A stretch of 64,000 bases of DNA. Origin: Sebastes aleutianus (Eukaryota; Chordata; Actinopteri; Perciformes; Sebastidae). Within the stretch, counting starts at the first letter, position 1; each line of letters starts with the position of its first letter. Location of the stretch: positions 21,694,367 to 21,758,366 of the forward strand of contig CAKAKS010000039.1 of the NCBI GenBank assembly GCA_916700875.1, in the 5' to 3' direction. The notes beneath the pieces were generated by a model. That model did no database searches, had not been told where the DNA came from, and saw only the letters and a program-made list of their open reading frames with translations. Of the stretch, positions 10,247-22,394 are shown in pieces. The position numbers and the translations under genes were made by a program.

Positions 10247-13200
10247 TCAGCACGGCTTTGAAGCAATTACTTGTAAAATTTCCCTGTGGATCCTGGCTTC
10301 CTGAGTGTTGATGTGGACGTCTCCCACCTGGCCGTTCTCATACCTGAGAAAGACAAAAGCAGAACATTGTGAGAAATCTGCAATATAGTCAGGAAATGTA
10401 TCATCACACTGGCACAAAGGTTTTCTGTCTCTGCTGCTTCATGTTATACTCACACAAAGAGGAAACGTGTGCACACATGGTCGGATATCGGACACACCCA
10501 GATGTTCCCATGTTTTTGAAGATCCTTTGACGTTATGACTGTCAGGACATGCATACAACTTTGTCACAAAATCATTCCTTATATTATCAACTCAAGGCTC
10601 TTTGTAACACACATACAGTATATTATATCAAATGTACCTTCACAGAGAGCAATGCAGTTTAGATTCCTGTTTTGCAGAAACCTGGACTGCCCCGGCTGTT
10701 CCTGAGACAAGGAGACAATACAGGATGAGATACACAAAACAAGAGAAGACGCCCTTGTACAGACAGACACATTTTAGACACATGAATGATAATCTACCTG
10801 TTTGATCTTGTTTATTTGGTTGCATTTCTGTATGAGTTCTTCTTTGGTAGGCATTTGGTGTCGCCCTTTACCCATCTCTGCACAAAAAAAATATGCTAGA
10901 ATCAATAAGTAATGTGATCTTTGTATAAAAAGGTCAATTTGTATGCAGAGTATAAATTAAAGTGTGCATTCATACCAGAATATCCAAATGATATGCTTGA
11001 TATCGGACTCAGGTAGATGCCTTTCCCAAATGCAGCTCCATGAAGCTTGAATAAGAAACAATGGGAACACTTCAGTTGATTTAAAAGGTCTCATAGGTCA
11101 AACTGTACACTTAATCTATAGAAACTAAACTCAGAAGTCTGTTGAAATCTCCACTGTGACATGATATTAGCTTTAAAGACTTACATTAACTTAGCTCAAG
11201 GAATTCAAGACCCTTTGGTGTTTTCATACTCTACCTGTAATTTGGTATAAGAAGCATTAATCAGCCCATTTCTCAAAATCGAGTGCCAGTTTTCGATGTG
11301 GGAACCACTGAAAGAAGAGAAAATAGGGTCTAAACGTATGAAAGAAGGATCATAGTGTTGATATGAAGGTTTTATATTAGTGGCACAGCTTTGTTTCTAC
11401 TCACTGAAAAGCAAAAGTGCTGCCGTAAAGTTTCCTGGCAGCTTGGAAACGAGCCTCTTTGGATGGAGGGCTGCTGATCAACAGGAACTGATGGGGTGTG
11501 TGCATGAACTTAAGTTGCTGTTGTGCACCAGGTGATTAAAAATAGACAAGCACAAACAGAATAAAATTTAAATAAAAGTATAAAACCTAGTATATCATAT
11601 AATATTTATCTAACTACTACTGCTGTAAAACTACTGAGTTAAGACGTCATATTCTAGCTATGAGCTGCTCTATCGTACCCTGTTCAGCGGAAGCTTCACA
11701 ATGTGTGATCTGTTGCTTGTTAAAATCCTGTTGTCAAACATACAAACACACACCTGGATATGAATCTAAGAAACATTTGATGACATGTCAAGTTTTATGA
11801 AACACAATGAAAATATGTTTAGATTGTGTCACTCACCATTGTAGTAAGGGATGAGCGAGAGGGTCTATCTTGTCCATCTGCTTCTTCATTTCAGAATATG
11901 GACCCTGGATATGATCAAATAGTTTCATCGGTCTAATAATATATTAATGCAACTGTCAAGGAAACATTTACCAGCTTTTAGATTATTCTCAGACGAGGAG
12001 AACAAGATATGAACTTTGAAAACGGAGTCATGAGTGTGGGATTTATTTTAAGATCTCTCACCTGTGACATCCTCCTGATTAACAAGACACTGTCCAGTGC
12101 TTTTTGTAGTCTGTCGTAGCTCTTTCTCTGCCACAATAAAACAAGACATTCAAATGACATACTGATTTAATTACAAATCAAGTAAGTAATACATTAGATT
12201 AGTTCAGCTGGTACCTTAGGATTAAAGGCCAGAGTTTTGGGGTTGCACGGATCAACAACAGAAGGGTACGGTTCAAATATGATGCTCTTGCGTGAAGACT
12301 GAAGGGCAGCTCTGCACATGGCCACCAGCAGGTCAACTACCTGTAGAACAGCCATTACTGCAACACATCAATCTTATATTATGATCACCAAAAGTGTGTT
12401 AAGTGTGTTACCAACCTCTGCACCGGTGGCAACCTCCTCTGTAGCTCCAGACATGACCCCCAACGTATAAAAGGAAAACACACACAGCTCCCTGGTGCAA
12501 ACCGCTGGCTACAAACACACAGAGAACTAAATAGTGACAATATATTAACAGTCAACTGCTTTTTTTTGGTTTTAAATCAGTAGATTAGCCAGTAAATCAG
12601 TCTTTGTAGGAATGTACCTTTAACATAGGGGCGTTCTGAAACACATGTCGCTCATCACAGACAACACAGTATTCGTTCAGCGTGGGGAGTCTCTGCTCAG
12701 CATACCTCATTATCTGTGAACACAATGGAAAACATCATTATAGATGCTGCTTGCATTTCAACTTACTATCTGCTTTACAGGAGGTAAAGAAAATTGAATG
12801 TCACACTGTTGTCAATCAACTACTCGCTAAATTGCTGCTGCACTGACAGCAGAAAGAGCATATGGTAACCACTAATACAATATAATAAATCTTATTGTCC
12901 ACCATGGTGGAAATTTGTTTTCGCCTCACAAAACAAAGGAAACAACATAAAAAGCAGGCAAGCAGTTCATGTCAGTGTCTAGTGTCTAGTGTGGCTTAGA
13001 TCTACTCAGTCACTTTGTTGAGTTAATAATATTGATGGCACTTGGGGATGAAGGACTTCTTAAACACGTTTTTAGTTGCCAGAGGGACTCTATAGCTCCT
13101 CCTGGAGCTCAAGAGCTCAAACTGGCTGAAAAGAGGAAGGGAGCTATCTGCTAAACACCTTCTCATTCCCAGGGCGTCAAATACCGAGGCTTTGTCACGG

Positions 13201-16200
13201 CCGTCGGCGTTTGATACCGATGCACAAGGCACCCTTAAGCGTCGGTGTGAGACACACCAAGCTTTCTATTAACTACAATGTAAACCCATCCACGTCAATT
13301 AAACCCTCAGGGAAAGTGCGCCGGCAGTGTGGTGACGTAGCTTTAAGAGCAAAAAGACACACAGGGCGGGCAGTATGAGAGGTGGATGGGTCCAACAAAC
13401 ACAAGGCTTTCATCCAGGAGACCGCTGTTCGTGTCTTGTGCGTCACGTTACAATTAGCTGTTCGTTCGTGTTCCCTGTTCACAACGTTCAGTGTCATTTT
13501 CACTGTACAAACGTAGCAGTTTTAAGCCCAACCATGTTGTTTTTTCCTAAACCTAACTATAGTGTTTTTTTATTGCCTGAAACTAAGCAAGTGTTTTTGT
13601 TTAATTCACAACATTAAGCATGTGTTACTGCAAGCGAAAAGTGACACTGAGGGATCTGACAAAGCGTCAGTATATGTCGAGTTGGGATGAGAATGTTTTG
13701 ATCTGCCAGGATACTCCTCGCTGCCTTCCTCGTCCTATCTGTAAAAAGTTGAGTCAAGGGCTTTTAGGGTTTGGCAACTATTTTGCTTGCGATTAACACA
13801 ATCCTACAGAGTTTATTCTTAGATCTACAGTTTAGGTGACCGTCCAGGCAGGAAGGTGAAAGGTTAAAACACTCTCAACTATAGTTTTGTACACTAATTC
13901 TAAAATCTGCTGACGGCCGCTGTGAAGATCTCTTGAAAATATTCTCTGTATTTTTAGAGAAGCTCACCTGGGAGTCCAAAGCTGTACTGAGGTATTATGC
14001 AAGTTGGATTATGACACTGGGTGCAGTTACTCTTAAATTTCCCTCCATGACAAAATATAATAGTACCTGATTTATTCTGCTTTACCTGCACCAAGAAGCC
14101 GTGCTGCAGACTTGGGGTGGTCTTACAGTGCCTGATGGCCTGGGAGGAGAAAAGCAGCTCTATCAGCTGTTTGGTACTAAGCTGTGCTGATGACTTGACT
14201 GCTGACACCACCACCCTCTGTGGAAGAAGAGACACGAACACTCACTATTAAACTTACAGAACTTATTAGGTAATAGAAGAGACAAAAACTTGGCAAGATT
14301 GTTGCAACCATAAAATACCCAAGTGTATTATGACAGAGGTGTATTTTGAACTCACCTTTCCACTGGGTGTGTAGGTGAAGAGCTCTCCTGTGGGATTCTT
14401 GATGGTGTAGGAAGTTGTGTGATTTTTTAAACGGTTCATCGTTGGTGAAATGATCCTTCCTTTCGTAGTGGGTTCCTGGAGCTCACTGGACCTGCCCACA
14501 CAGTGAACGAGGAAGCAGTGAACAGAGACTTCAGAACAGGTTGAATCAGCAACAAAACTGCTGGATTCATTAGATTGTCACATACTTTGATGTAGGGAGC
14601 CAGATGCTGAGTCGCGCACGAAATTTCTTGATGGTCCCACCTGGCCTGAACCAGCTGTGCCTTGTCTTCTGTCGGACTACGACGTTGTCATTGGTCAAAT
14701 GTTTCCACTCCCGAGATAAGAAGACTGTGAGAACACTGGGAACAGACATGAACAGTTAGTCTGAGCAATAGGCTATAGGGCGGCCCTCTCTTAGTAAAAT
14801 AGCCGACTAATCAGTCGTTTTGGTCTGGGTCAACTAAGATTTCTTTTGTCGATTAGTCATTTTTATGCATTTTTTCATGTTGAATGACTTATTTGCAAGA
14901 AACTTATGCGCACATCTGTGGTAAACACAAGTTTTAAAGGTACAGTGTGTAGGAATTGGTGGCATCTAGTGGTGTAGTTGTAGATTGCAACCAACTGATG
15001 CCCCTCCCCTCACTCCTCCCTTTCCAAGTACTGGCAGTACCACAGTTTTGGCTCACGTTATCGCAGTTTATTACATGGCTGTGTTAAATACTCAATTCTG
15101 ATTGCTTATTCACGGCGTTCTGCGGTCTGTAATTTCTTTATAACAGACTGTTGCTATGTATAGCAGACCGTTGCTATGGGCGCAGTTCTGATGTTGGATT
15201 CTGCGGACCGTTTAAGTGTCAAATTATTGAATTCTTCAGTAAGTAGCCGTGTAATAAGCGGGATAATGTACAGCTAGCAGGTCATTGTTGTGAAAAAATC
15301 CCCTTCAGGGCGATGAGAGACCCCTCTGCTTCACGTTGGGGTGCGCCCTGTCGGGGATTCTTTCACAACAATGACTGGCTCGCTGTACATTATCCCTTAC
15401 TTAACAAGCGTGTCGGAGAACTGCTGTGGCCTTCAGGTAACGTAAAAATGGGAAAGGCTCTCTCTGGAGCCAGTGTTTGGTTTGTCCGTTCTGGGCTACT
15501 GTAGAAACATGGTGGAGCAACATGGCGGACTCCGTGAAGACGACCCACTCCCTGTGTATGAAGGGCTCATTCTAAGCTAATGAAAACACGATTCTTAGTT
15601 TCAGGTGATTATACACTAATGAAAACATAGTTATGAATATTATATTCAATTTCTGATGCTAGATCCCCCAAAATGTTATTCACTGTACCTTTAAAATCCT
15701 CATCCATAATTGAACTAAAAAGTTTAACATCTAAAAAGTGAAATCTGTAATAATGTGGAGGCCTATTGCAACATGAATTAACTGGTATGAAGCATGAAAC
15801 ATGAACACTCACTTCTGTAGTTGTTTCCTAAGGCTGAAATGAGTGTTGGATGGTTGAAAGACTTCGACTGAAGGTGCTGTGGTGAGAAACGTCACTTAAT
15901 CAGGTGTCACATTGATTCATAGTAAATTCAAATTTATAGTAAATGTGTCATTGATGCTCACCAGGTCCGTCCAGATACTGAGACGGAGAAAAGTGCAGTC
16001 GGATAACGATGGGCTCTGATGGGTTAATCCTCCAGGCTATGGTCGCTTCCTCCTGTGGACATCACACAGCACACATAGCACAATCATATTAAACACACCA
16101 AGATGCGAGGACAGCAAACACGTCAATATATTCTACATAAATTATTGTAAATTTAACTTACATCCAAAACGTTGGCATTTATGCTTAAGTCAACATCCAC

Positions 16201-18584
16201 ATCATCAATTGAGCCGTACTCCCTAGAAGAAGAAAAGGAAGTGGACGTGTGAGAATGTAGAAAAGCAACAGTAATCCTTTTAAAGAGAACCTATTGTGTT
16301 TTTTCCCCTTTCCTTTAGTGTGTTATACATTTTTTGTAGAAGGTCTGCAAAGTTACAAAGTCCAAAGTCTACGCCAAAGGGAGTTACTCTCCCCCACAGA
16401 AACAATGCTCCTGAACTGCCTGAAACGCCTCGCTTGAAGTCCCGCCTTTTCTTCTGTAATGTGGTGATGTCACCAAGTAACACATTTGCATAATACCTGC
16501 CTAGCGGCTAGTTTGGCACGGCCTCAAACAAAGCTAGTTAGAGCGAAGCTGGAGCGGAGTCTGAAGAGTTTGGTTCAGTTGACCAATCACAACAGAGGAG
16601 GCCAGCTGACAAAGTGTTTTTTGAACATGAAAGAAACTAAACATCTTCTAGTAGAAACCCAAAATACAAGCATGCACCTGAAAATGAGCATAATAGATCC
16701 TCTTTAAGACCATGACTAAGAAAAGCTGCTCTGACCTGATGGAGACTGCAGAGTCTGAATACAAAGTCCTGACTGCCTTTACGTCAGTATCCAGCTGAGG
16801 GTGGCGAGTCAGGTCAGTGGCACAGCTCTCCTGCGGAGACAAACACTAACACACTTACCTTCTGCTCCAAACAGCTCAGCTCCATAGGGGGCCGAGGGAT
16901 TAAACCAGTCTCACATTTTTACAACAATGGCTGCAAAAAAAGTTTGTAACACCTTATTTTCGCCAACCTTTATTTTTTTTTAGCATTCATAAGCAGCGTA
17001 TAAACTAAAATGGTTTATAACTTACTGTAACACACTATACTGTAGATGTAAGCAGATATAAGGAATATTTTAAGTGTTTATTAATGTATTTGTCAACTGT
17101 ATTTGCAATTGAATGATCCAATTACATATTTTATATTTTAAAAGAATAAGACTGTTTATTATATAAAGAATAATATACTTATTTATTTATAAATACTTCT
17201 TTACTCTCATAGAAACTCCATTAGTTGATGAAGGCCAGGAAATGATGAGGAGCTGATAAACACTGCCGAAGAAATCTAGTAAGTGAATCTTGAGTTAAGT
17301 TTCTGTCTAACTGAAGTTTTGAACACATTTATGAACAGTTTTAAAACTGCTTGTACATGTGTATAAAGAGCTAATACATGTTTTATAACACACTGTGAGG
17401 ATTGTGTAATGAATATGTTATAGTATTTAATCACATGTATTACCTGTTTATATGCCTGTTATGGATGCTTCTATGGTGAAATTATAGTTTAAGTATTGTT
17501 GCCAAATATATGAATAAAAACGTGATAAAATGATATGTCATTATATCTGTTTACAGCTATATTATAGTGTTATAAACCATTTGTTCAGTGTTTATATTCT
17601 GGTTTCATGTTTCAAGAAGCACTTACACCACAATATTAAACCAAATGGAGCCATTGCCTTTCCAGCATTCAGTGACCATTATGATAACTTCTGATTTTTA
17701 AAGGCTTAACACCAATAAATATATTGAAGCAGAATATTTTGTTTGATAACAACATGTGAATTTTGAAAATGATTACATCTATTGGTTTTTCAATCAATTT
17801 TGACTTTTGGACTGAGGACTGCGACTACCTGGCAAACAGAGCAGACAAAAGACTTGGATTTGCAAAAAATGACTGTTGAGCGTCTCTGCTTTTTAGTTCA
17901 TTAAAGTTTACTTTGTATACTTTAACTAATAGTACTTAGCCAATGATTTATGTATTACATAAAGAGACATGCTCGTTTTGCTATTTGCCTCTTATTTGTG
18001 ATGAGATTAAAAAAATATTAAAATGTGTTGTTCTCGCATGCCTCTATGGTGAACAGATAATCCCAAAACTTGATGAATTGAAGTAAATTCATATCAAAAC
18101 ATCCTTTTACAAACTCTCACACACTTTAATAGGTGACTCTATCAAAAAGTAAGCACAATTACAAGCCAAGTATTCTTTTACATTCTTTATTCTACACTTT
18201 TTTGTAAGCCTATAGGGCAAGAAGTATATCTTGATCAAAAGATTAAGTAAGTAGGCCTATAAACCAAATATACTTAGACTTTTCTGTATACTTGTCAGTA
18301 TCAGCCAAGTATACCCTTATTATCCTTTTGTTAAATATATCTCTAATAAGTGCATAAAAAGTAGACTTAAATTATTATTATTTTAAGTTCAAAAGAAGTG
18401 TACTAATAGCACACTTGAATAAACTTCATTTTGGTAAGGGACACTATGCACATATTGATTTAAAAATAAAAATAAAACATTCAAACCACCAGAAAGTAAT
18501 GCTTACAGTGATTCCACACATGATCTCCTCGGAGTCACTGTCCTCATCAGTTTGGCTCTCGGTCCACTGTTGGCTCTCCGTCTC
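10247..18584 (-). CDS. parp6: Protein mono-ADP-ribosyltransferase PARP6 (first coding exon not found)
   Basis: Mono-ADP-ribosyltransferase of the PARP6/PARP8 group. Coding exons in transcript order: 18507-18584, 16736-16830, 16162-16222, 15962-16052, 15813-15876, 14586-14735, 14356-14491, 14086-14217, 12618-12713, 12416-12508, 12215-12340, 12062-12127, 11837-11904, 11679-11727, 11405-11517, 11235-11307, 10976-11045, 10798-10877, 10638-10701, 10454-10538, 10247-10343. These 1,887 nt are in phase throughout and give 628 residues plus stop, against about 630 in the family. Landmarks are ESCATDLTRHPQLDTDVKAV, REYGSIDDVDVDL, AEQRLPTLNEYCVVCDE, SIIFEPYPSVVDP and KLYGSTFAFHGSHIENWHS. The catalytic fold holds the nicotinamide-site histidine (FHGSH), the tyrosine of GKGIYLSP, and tyrosine rather than glutamate in FLFVYENGQ; this H-Y-Y pattern fits mono-transferase activity. 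PARP8 is less likely because its long central insert is absent. The start-codon exon is unresolved. Confidence 0.92.
12860..13160 (-). mobile_element. LINE ORF C-terminal remnant in a parp6 intron
   Basis: Minus-strand reading FELLSSRRSYRVPLATKNVF then KKSFIPK resembles the last residues of Rex1/L2-type LINE ORFs (RRYRVP...SFIP), followed by a short A/T-rich tail. Confidence 0.45.
13172..13690. repeat. Dispersed repeat in a parp6 intron
   Basis: Starts GGGCGTCAAATACCGAGGCTTTGTCACGG and ends with a partly inverted GACAAAGCGTCAGTATATG. The middle contains CCTAAACCTAAC-type sequence common in fish repeats. Edges approximate. Confidence 0.4.
14086..14217 (-). other. parp6: Variable central exon of parp6
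   Basis: Between acceptor CCACAG and donor GTAAAG lie 132 nt in phase 0. The second half encodes the conserved RHCKTTPSLQHGFLVQ. The first half (RVVVSAVKSSAQLSTKQL...) has no clear match to the PARP6 segment I remember at this place. A second acceptor (CTCCTCCCAG) just before GCCATCAGG would give a 54-nt form, also in frame, so two isoforms are possible. Confidence 0.6.
14777..14933. repeat. hAT-like element end, inverted copy of 7140-7338
   Basis: Begins AGGGCGGCCCTCTCTTAGT and continues GCCGACTAATCAGTCG, TTATGCATTTTTTCATG and GTGGTAAACACAAG, matching the reverse complement of the right part of the element next to rpp25. It is directly followed by a GTACAGTGTGTAGG MITE. Confidence 0.6.
14934..15694. 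repeat. GTACAGTGTGTAGG MITE, copy 2, with a nested palindromic element
   Basis: Bounded by TTAAAGGTACAGTGTGTAGG and CACTGTACCTTTAA. The middle (15072-15396) is a separate palindromic element. The whole lies in a parp6 intron between exons 14586-14735 and 15813-15876. Confidence 0.7.
15072..15396. repeat. Fold-back element, copy 1
   Basis: Two 44-bp arms, 15260-15303 and 15353-15396, are near-perfect reverse complements (GGGATAATGTACAGC...). They could form a hairpin with a 49-base loop. About 185 bp on the left (ending CTTCAGTAAGTAGCCGTGTA) recur with the arms, in inverted order, at 51644-51935. Confidence 0.8.
16280..16707. repeat. MITE in a parp6 intron
   Basis: 428 bp with ends TTTAAAGAGAACCTATTGTG and CATAATAGATCCTCTTTAA, a very common fish miniature inverted-repeat pattern. 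Small ORFs inside are not gene-like. Confidence 0.65.
16975..17600. repeat. AT-rich dispersed repeat, copy 1
   Basis: TAGCATTCATAAGCAGCGTATAAAC, then GCAGATATAAGGAA, and at the far end GTTATAAACCATTTGTTCAGTG. The same sequence of motifs occurs at about 45400-45700 in an hcn4 intron. The ends look weakly inverted to each other. Confidence 0.45.
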
Positions 18585-20570
18585 CTGTCAGGTTAACAGG
18601 AGAAGCTGTCAATCAAAAGATCTTCTTATTTACACCACTAATTACTTCCTTCTGTCCAGCCAAACAAAGTCAACTAACCATGCAGCCCAGACTGACAGTG
18701 ATTTGAACACATACACAGGTCAAACCATTGATTCATTATCATCCATTATTGTTTCTGATTCATTCTGACCAACAAATCAATTAATTGGATGATGATTTCA
18801 GTTACTTCCTGTCAATGTAAACAACTTACTATCCAGACTGTGTGATATTAAGAATATCATATGAATGTAATATGAATAGGAGAGGAGTGTTTGGGGCTCA
18901 TCGACTCACCATGTGTTCAGTTTGGCATTTCTTCAGCAACATTCAATTAAATACTATGCTGGAAAAAACATGTGACTTAATTAGTTCAGATACCTCTACA
19001 ATATACATATTTGAACACATTACTGTTAGTATCTTCTTCACAATTTAAACTATATTTTCATCACCAAGATTATTCTTATTTGCCTCACTTTATCTGAGCA
19101 TCTTCTGGGACATGATTGAATATGAAAATGAAAAGGCAGGAGCATGTTTGGTAATAATATGTTATGTTACAATGTCAGTGGCACAAAACCAAAAATAAAA
19201 GTGCTTACCTTTCCTGCATGAGAAACCTTGGAGTTCCCACATATTCCAATCAAACAATGATTATGATATAAAACAACAAAAATCTATAGCCCATACATGA
19301 CGCGGAAACAACCAAACCAATGAATATTCCTATTTGACGACTCGGCTGGCTGGTTGTGTTCGAACAGCAGGAAGTCCCACATGTTGAGTCTCAGACTTCA
19401 GTGTCACATGATTGGCTGACGGCCTGATCAGCTGAACCTGGTCCAGAGATCCAGAGAGAGGAGAGCATGAGGACACGTCCTGAAGCTCCAGGTCTAGTCC
19501 AGTCTTACAGTATCTCTGTCCTATTTGTGTTATATGAGTGCTATATCCTCTCCACAGTGTGTATTCCTTCGTAAAAGAGGAGAAAAACAAAACAAATCCA
19601 TGTATCATATCCTCCACCAAAGTCAGGTTCATGAATTGGTTTTAGGACTGTGATGAGAACAAAGGTGGCACATCAGAAGGAGGGTGATATGTGTGATGTT
19701 TGCTGTTGATTAGTCTTCCTGTCTGTCTGCGGCGCTGCAGTCTGACCTTAATCGGCAGTTACCCTTGTTAGCAGTCGCCTGCTGCTCTGCAGTCTGGCCA
19801 GATTAGACACTTCAAGGACTGCATACATCTGTGCAAGTCTTCTCTCAACAAGTGCTTTTCTCACAGTAATCCACTTAGACAGGAGTGGGTGTCTGTTATG
19901 TGGCGGGGTTTATTTATAGTGGGTGGGCACAATATATAATATACTATATATAATATAATATATAAATACTTTTACACTATACTGTATGCATGAACAGGAA
20001 AAACACAAAGCATCATTTCTGCTGAGGTGAGTCAACACGTCTCAGTGACAACAGAACATTATGAGCTCCACAAAAGGTAGCAGGGATATTGATTTATATT
20101 GTATTATATTGTGCAGTTTTTGTGTTGCATCCACCCCCTTCTCATTTGATACACCTGCTGTTATATCATAACTTTCAGGCCTCATCTGTCGCGCCCACAA
20201 GATGAATAAACATGTTCACAGTGAATGATAAAGGGATCAGATTTCAGCAGCAAGCAGCAGCTCTACACAATATCTACTGCATCTGTTGTAGACACCAAAC
20301 TATCAAAATCAAGAATTATCAGGAAGTAAACTGAAATAAATACAAGTTGGTAAATCCCTGAAGTACAATACCTTAATATTAATTCCACAGTTTAGCACAT
20401 TTCAGTTGTCCTGCAGGTCAACTCTCATCCTGAAGACACTTCAACCAGTCGTCCACAAGAGAGAGCTGTTGTGTGTGGGAGAGAGAGAGAAAGAGAGAGT
20501 CCCACAGATGGACAGTACTGTCACAATTCATACTATGTACTAATTGAACACAGTAGATTACGTACTAAAA

Positions 20571-21174
20571 CACTGGTTCCCAACCTGGGGGTCCCATCCC
20601 CCACTAGGGGTCGCCAAAGCTTCACAGGGAAGGTAGCAAGGCCTTCTTGATTTTAAGGGGTGTAAGACAACTTTTTGAAAAATAATATACAATCGGCTTA
20701 TATCTCAGCATTTCATTCATTTCTGTGAAGAAAACTAAATGAAATTGTTATTTTTAAAGTTTTGATTATTATTTAAGATATAAACGGGATAAATCCACCA
20801 AAGAGCTAATAGAACAATGGCCGAACATCAGGGAGAAGGAAACACTGAATTTGTCAAAAAATAAGCCTATTAAGTATGTCTGACTGTTAAAAAATACACA
20901 ATACAGACTCAGATATATATCAGAAGTTCCTAAAAATAGCTGGAAAACTAATCTCTGATGCAAAGAAATCATCCAGATCGCTCATTTTCAACTTCCTGCT
21001 GTTATTGCGTTCACTGTTTGGGTTCATTGTACAGTTTATCAGTTGTTCCGTACGGTTATTGTAATACATTGAATATAATATGAACTATACATAAAATAGT
21101 CACGTAGTCAGGGATCATCAGTTTACTCAATGATAGAAAAGGGGTCCCTTTTGAAAAACGGTTGGGAACCACTG
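20571..21174. mobile_element. hAT-type non-autonomous element with intact target duplication
   Basis: 604 bp with inverted ends CACTGGTTCCCAACC and GGTTGGGAACCACTG. It is flanked by identical 8-bp direct repeats TACTAAAA at 20563-20570 and 21175-21182, the hallmark of hAT transposition. No transposase ORF. Confidence 0.85.
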
Positions 21175-21437
21175 TACTAAAAAACAGTAATTGTGGAATG
21201 TCACTGACAAACTTCACAAATACATAAATCTAAATGTTTTCCCACTGATTAGATACTCAATTTTAGTTTTCTTGGGTGTCCTGTCCACAAAGCTGTTTTA
21301 CCTAATATCTAGTTTTAATGTTTTGCAACAGTGAGTAACGCCACCTTTGCGCAATGCATTGTGGGAGAACAGTGTTCATCACTAGTACACTCTAAAAGAA
21401 GCAGATTAAGTACGCATACTGGCTGTTTTGAGTATAC

Positions 21438-22371
21438 TTAAAGGTGCTATATACCAGTGGTTTTTGAAGTGGGGTCCGGGGACCCCAGGGGTCCTCGAGT
21501 GGGTTCCAGGGGATCCCGATCAAAAAGGGGACTTATTTACTTTCACTATAATTCCATAAGTAATGTATGACTATTTTGGTCATGGGTTTCATACACTTTC
21601 TGTAATAAAACTATCAGATGTGGGACACTGGGACTAAATCTTATCAAATGGGGGTCTGTGGTCTAATTTGCATCAGTTTAGAGGTCCTTGATGTGAAAAC
21701 GTTTGGGAACCACTGTTCTATAAAATATGCAGAGCATTAACATGGCATCAAACAAGTATTCACTATGTAATGATATAGAGGAATAATATCTACCTGAGCA
21801 GAGAATTAAGTCACTCTCCATCTGTGTGTGTTGTGATACGAGCTTCTCCTTGCTTTGTTTACATCGCCGGGCTGGCCGGGCTTTTAGTGCATGTAAGCCC
21901 TCCCGACTGGCTATAGCTCACGGCAAGGCCTATTGAAGGAGACTGGGTCATGCTTCATGAGTGCGTCATATCTTTGGGGAACCACAAATGTGCAGTGAAT
22001 TCTGGTCTGCACTCGCCGAAATTGAGCCAATCGCAACGCACGACCGCAACTTCAGTTACAGTGCACATGTGTTGTAACCCATACCCCAAGACCCGTATCC
22101 GCCCGTGTCCCAGCCTCCCTCCATAGGCCTTGGCTCACGGCTGCCGCTCTACACTGTGTTCATACAGCGGTTACAGCCGATAATGACGTCCTGACTGATG
22201 GCGCCGTTGCTTCAGCGTAGCATCCATCCTCCGGGTTACCTCTGTCAGCACTGTTGCCATTGTTTTCACTGTTCGCCCCGTTAGCTGCAAGCTGCCGGCT
22301 CAGCCGTCGCCATGTTGAGAGCTGTGCAGAGGCAATAGAAATGCTCCCAATCTTGCATTCAGTACCTTTAA
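21438..22371 (-). repeat. Dispersed repeat with TTAAAGGT ends, copy 1, interrupted
   Basis: Runs from CTTAAAGGTGCTATA to AGTACCTTTAA. Its right half (CGCCATGTTGAGAGCTG, GGCAATAGAAATGCTCCC) is the reverse complement of 52912-53402 and of 32364-32560. An unrelated hAT-like MITE is inserted near its left end. Confidence 0.55.
21455..21715. repeat. hAT-like MITE, CAGTGGTTTTTGAA type
   Basis: Ends CAGTGGTTTTTGAAGTGGGGT and GTTTGGGAACCACTG are inverted. About 260 bp, non-coding. Flanks show only an imperfect CTATA duplication. Confidence 0.65.
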
Positions 22372-22394
22372 TATTGTCACTTTTGCTGTCACAG

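Noticed and set aside
14586..14724. Shorter form of the parp6 exon using the acceptor CTCACAG
   Set aside because: It breaks the reading frame with the preceding exon; the acceptor 11 bases upstream (exon to 14735) keeps phase and restores the family sequence NVLTVFLSREWKHL.
19330..19632. 100-residue minus-strand ORF upstream of parp6
   Set aside because: No domain or family resemblance, and it is not joined in phase to the first resolved parp6 exon.
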